DNA from: Dehalococcoidia bacterium
GTDB lineage: Bacteria; Chloroflexota; Dehalococcoidia; GIF9; UBA5620
Assembly (NCBI GenBank): GCA_016783225.1
Contig: JADHWZ010000105.1
Location: 1-8,030 of the forward strand
Length of the DNA stretch: 8,030 nucleotides
Reading direction: 5' to 3'
A program made the translations under genes and the position numbers. Below are positions 6,284-8,030 of the stretch, piece after piece. Numbering within the stretch: the first letter of the stretch is position 1; each line of letters begins with the position of its first letter. The notes under the pieces were generated by a model, which made no database searches, had not been told where the DNA came from, and saw only the letters and a list, made by a program, of their open reading frames with translations.

Positions 6284-7628
6284 AGTAACTAAGGAAGAGC
6301 TTCTGGCTAAAGCGCGCAAGCCGGCGGAGGATGCCATGAAATTGCATCCCTTCTACCGGGGTAAGATGCAAACTATACCCAAATGTTGCGTTCGCGACTT
6401 CAACGACTTCGCCATCTGGTACACCCCGGGGGTAGCTGAGCCCTGTCGGGCGATTCAGGCGGACAAAGAGAGGGTCTACGAACTCACCAACAAATGGAAT
6501 ACCGTGGCTGTCGTTTCTGACGGCACCAGGGTCCTAGGCCTGGGTGACATTGGCCCCGAGGCCGGGATGCCAGTCATGGAGGGCAAAGCGCTGCTTTTCA
6601 AATACCTGGGTGGCGTGGATGCCGTGCCTATCTGTCTCGACACCAAAGACCCTGATGAGATTATCCAGGCGGTGAAATGGCTCCAACCTTCTTTCGGCGG
6701 CATCAATTTAGAAGATATTTCCAACCCTAAGTGCTTCTACATCCTCGACCGACTAAGGGCGGAGGCACAGATTCCAGTATGGCATGACGATCAGCAGGGA
6801 ACAGCAGCCGTCACCCTCGCCGGACTAATCAACGCACTTAAGATTGTTGGCAAGAAGAAAGGGGATGCTAAGCTTGCTGTTAATGGGATCGGCGCCGCCA
6901 ACGTAGCCATCCTGAGGGTACTCTTTGCTGACGGATTCAAGCCGGCGAACACCATAGTGGTGGATAGCAAAGCCATCCTCCATACGGGCAGAACCGACCT
7001 CGAGGAGAAACAACAGGAAAACCCATACAAATGGGACCTGTGCCAGAGAACCAACCCGGACAAAAGAAGCGGTGACATAGCTGAAGCTCTGAAGGGGGCC
7101 GATGTATGTATCTCGCTGTCGAAGTCAGGACCAGGCGTAATCTTGCCTGAATGGGTCAAAGGTATGGCCAAAGACGCCATAGTCTTCGCCTGCGCCAATC
7201 CCATCCCGGAAATCTGGCCCTGGGAAGCGCAGGAGGCCGGAGTCAGAATCTTCGCCACAGGGAGGTCGGATTTCCCCAACCAGGTGAATAACTCCATCGG
7301 CTTCCCCGGTATCTTCCGCGGCACTTTAGATGTTAAAGCCAAGACTATCACCGATGAGATGTGCATAACTGCCGCCCATGAGCTCGCCAGATGTGCTGAA
7401 GACCGGGGCATAAGTGAAGACAGTATCGCTCCGACCATGGGAGAATGGGAGGTTTTCGTCAGAGAAGCCGTGGCGGTAGGCCTCAAGGCTATCGAGCAAG
7501 GGGTAGCCCGCGAAAAAGCTGATCGAGAGGAGCTTACCAGGCGAGCTGAAAGGATGATCAAGAACGCGAGAGAAACAACTGCCCTTCTTATGAAAGAGGG
7601 CTACATCCCTCCAGCACCTGAAGATTAG
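6273..7628 (+). CDS. Malic enzyme (malate dehydrogenase, oxaloacetate-decarboxylating)
   Basis: Cytoplasmic enzyme that converts malate plus NAD(P)+ to pyruvate and CO2. It has 451 residues, a normal short-form (non-fused) bacterial malic enzyme; there is no C-terminal phosphotransacetylase-like domain as in MaeB. The ATG follows a strong AGGAGG (6261-6266) by 6 nt, inside the end of the icd gene. Visible landmarks are the catalytic Tyr50 ([10 protein letters not shown]), Lys105 (MEGKALLF), metal ligands Glu147/Asp148 (LEDIS) and Asp172/Asp173 (HDDQQGTA), the dinucleotide loop [11 protein letters not shown] (204-214), CANPIPEI (307-314) and [16 protein letters not shown] (331-346). The C-terminal 60 residues are charged and helical. 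NAD versus NADP use cannot be settled by eye. Next to fumarase it would drain fumarate via malate to pyruvate, which the carboxyltransferase module upstream could use as acceptor. Confidence 0.94.
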   Translation: MSHKVTKEELLAKARKPAEDAMKLHPFYRGKMQTIPKCCVRDFNDFAIWYTPGVAEPCRAIQADKERVYELTNKWNTVAVVSDGTRVLGLGDIGPEAGMPVMEGKALLFKYLGGVDAVPICLDTKDPDEIIQAVKWLQPSFGGINLEDISNPKCFYILDRLRAEAQIPVWHDDQQGTAAVTLAGLINALKIVGKKKGDAKLAVNGIGAANVAILRVLFADGFKPANTIVVDSKAILHTGRTDLEEKQQENPYKWDLCQRTNPDKRSGDIAEALKGADVCISLSKSGPGVILPEWVKGMAKDAIVFACANPIPEIWPWEAQEAGVRIFATGRSDFPNQVNNSIGFPGIFRGTLDVKAKTITDEMCITAAHELARCAEDRGISEDSIAPTMGEWEVFVREAVAVGLKAIEQGVAREKADREELTRRAERMIKNARETTALLMKEGYIPPAPED

Positions 7629-7629
7629 C

Positions 7630-7646
7630 CACACAATAGCTGTGTG
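7630..7646 (+). repeat. Small inverted repeat between malic enzyme and fumarase genes
   Basis: CACACA (7630-7635) and TGTGTG (7641-7646) can pair as a 6-bp stem around a 5-nt loop, starting two bases after the malic enzyme stop. There is no T-run after it, so it is not a standard intrinsic terminator. It may be chance or a weak mRNA-processing or stability element. The fumarase ribosome binding site follows 6 nt later. Confidence 0.3.
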
Positions 7647-7668
7647 TGCAGAAAGGAGCACCGCCAAG

Positions 7669-8030
7669 ATGAGGGAAATCGATTCCAAGCAGATAACCGA
7701 GACCGTGTCCAACCTGTTTCAAGAGGCTTGCGTTTACCTTCCGGAAGATGTACTCGCCGCTCTCAACCAAGCAAAGGAAACTGAGGAGTCCCCTGTAGCC
7801 AAGGATGTGTTGGACAAGATGTTAGAGAATACCGAAATCTCCCGCAAGGAGAAAACCCCCCTATGCCAGGATACCGGCACTGCGGTGGTATTCTTGGAGA
7901 TAGGGCAAGAAGTTCACATAACTGGCGGTGACCTTTACACGGCCATAAATGAGGGAGTACGCCAAGGATATGAAAAAGGTTACCTGCGCAAGTCTATGGC
8001 GGAGCAGCCTTTCTCAGCCCGAGTCAACAC
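7669..8030 (+). CDS. Class I (Fe-S) fumarate hydratase alpha subunit, 3'-truncated
   Basis: Catalyses reversible hydration of fumarate to L-malate with an oxygen-sensitive [4Fe-4S] cluster. The ATG lies 10 nt after AAAGGAG (7652-7658) and the frame is open to the window end, giving 120 complete codons of an expected 280 or so. The N-terminal helical region (about 5-60) is followed by TPLCQDTGTAVVFLEIG, in which Cys66 is the first cluster ligand of the family. GYLRKSMAEQPFSARVN follows, a conserved segment near 104-120. The split alpha/beta form is suggested by this start and by family habit in anaerobes; the beta-subunit gene would be expected just downstream. L-tartrate dehydratase alpha (TtdA) shares this fold, but the malic enzyme and TCA neighbours favour fumarase. 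Confidence 0.9.
   Translation, partial: MREIDSKQITETVSNLFQEACVYLPEDVLAALNQAKETEESPVAKDVLDKMLENTEISRKEKTPLCQDTGTAVVFLEIGQEVHITGGDLYTAINEGVRQGYEKGYLRKSMAEQPFSARVN

Noticed and set aside
5189..6290. Similar starts of icd (MPHKVT) and malic enzyme (MSHKVT), as if one start region were duplicated
   Set aside because: The match is only five of six residues with differing codons, and the next residues differ entirely; chance is enough.
6791..7561. 256-codon open frame on the minus strand opposite malic enzyme
   Set aside because: It lies fully inside a well-supported gene, shows no recognisable motif, and is rich in Ser/Leu/Ala as expected of an antisense shadow.
7629..7668. Transcription terminator or new promoter before fumarase
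   Set aside because: The small hairpin has no T-run and I see no convincing -35/-10 pair; the 40-nt gap with a ribosome binding site fits operon continuation.

Overview
This window is one co-directional stretch of bacterial central carbon metabolism. It holds seven genes, all on the + strand, packed with gaps of 15, 54 and 6 nt, a 1-nt overlap, a 24-nt gap, an 11-nt overlap and a 40-nt gap. The first gene lacks its 5' end and the last lacks its 3' end, so the operon continues on both sides. I see no RNA gene, mobile element, CRISPR array, phage gene or convincing internal promoter or terminator. No gene-free stretch exceeds 54 nt.

Left part (1-3398): a biotin-dependent carboxyltransferase module. 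It has the C-terminal three quarters of an acyl-CoA carboxyltransferase of the PCC-beta / methylmalonyl-CoA decarboxylase alpha / 12S transcarboxylase family. Next come a 61-residue protein of likely accessory-subunit type and a 648-residue pyruvate/oxaloacetate carboxyltransferase with its own C-terminal biotin carrier domain. No biotin carboxylase and no membrane decarboxylase subunit is visible. The visible parts therefore match a methylmalonyl-CoA:pyruvate transcarboxylase, or the carboxyltransferase halves of carboxylases whose biotin carboxylase lies elsewhere.

Right part (3405-8030): TCA-cycle enzymes. A two-subunit aconitase-like hydro-lyase of the LeuCD/homoaconitase type is followed by a short-form isocitrate dehydrogenase, a short-form malic enzyme and the N-terminal part of the alpha subunit of a class I (Fe-S) fumarase. 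Together they can run citrate to isocitrate to 2-oxoglutarate, and fumarate to malate to pyruvate. The left module can carboxylate that pyruvate to oxaloacetate, possibly with methylmalonyl-CoA as carboxyl donor, which would link propionate/methylmalonyl-CoA metabolism to the TCA cycle.

Organism: two oxygen-sensitive Fe-S hydro-lyases (LeuCD type and class I fumarase), the biotin carboxyltransferase set and the moderate GC content suggest an anaerobic bacterium. An uncultured Chloroflexota (Dehalococcoidia-like) or a syntrophic propionate-type metaboliser would fit. This is inference from gene content and protein flavour, with low to moderate confidence. The enzyme families are all well known. 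Points worth a second look are the likely fused transcarboxylase, the small accessory subunit, the substrate identity of the LeuCD-type hydro-lyase and the NADP-type cofactor pocket in a short isocitrate dehydrogenase.
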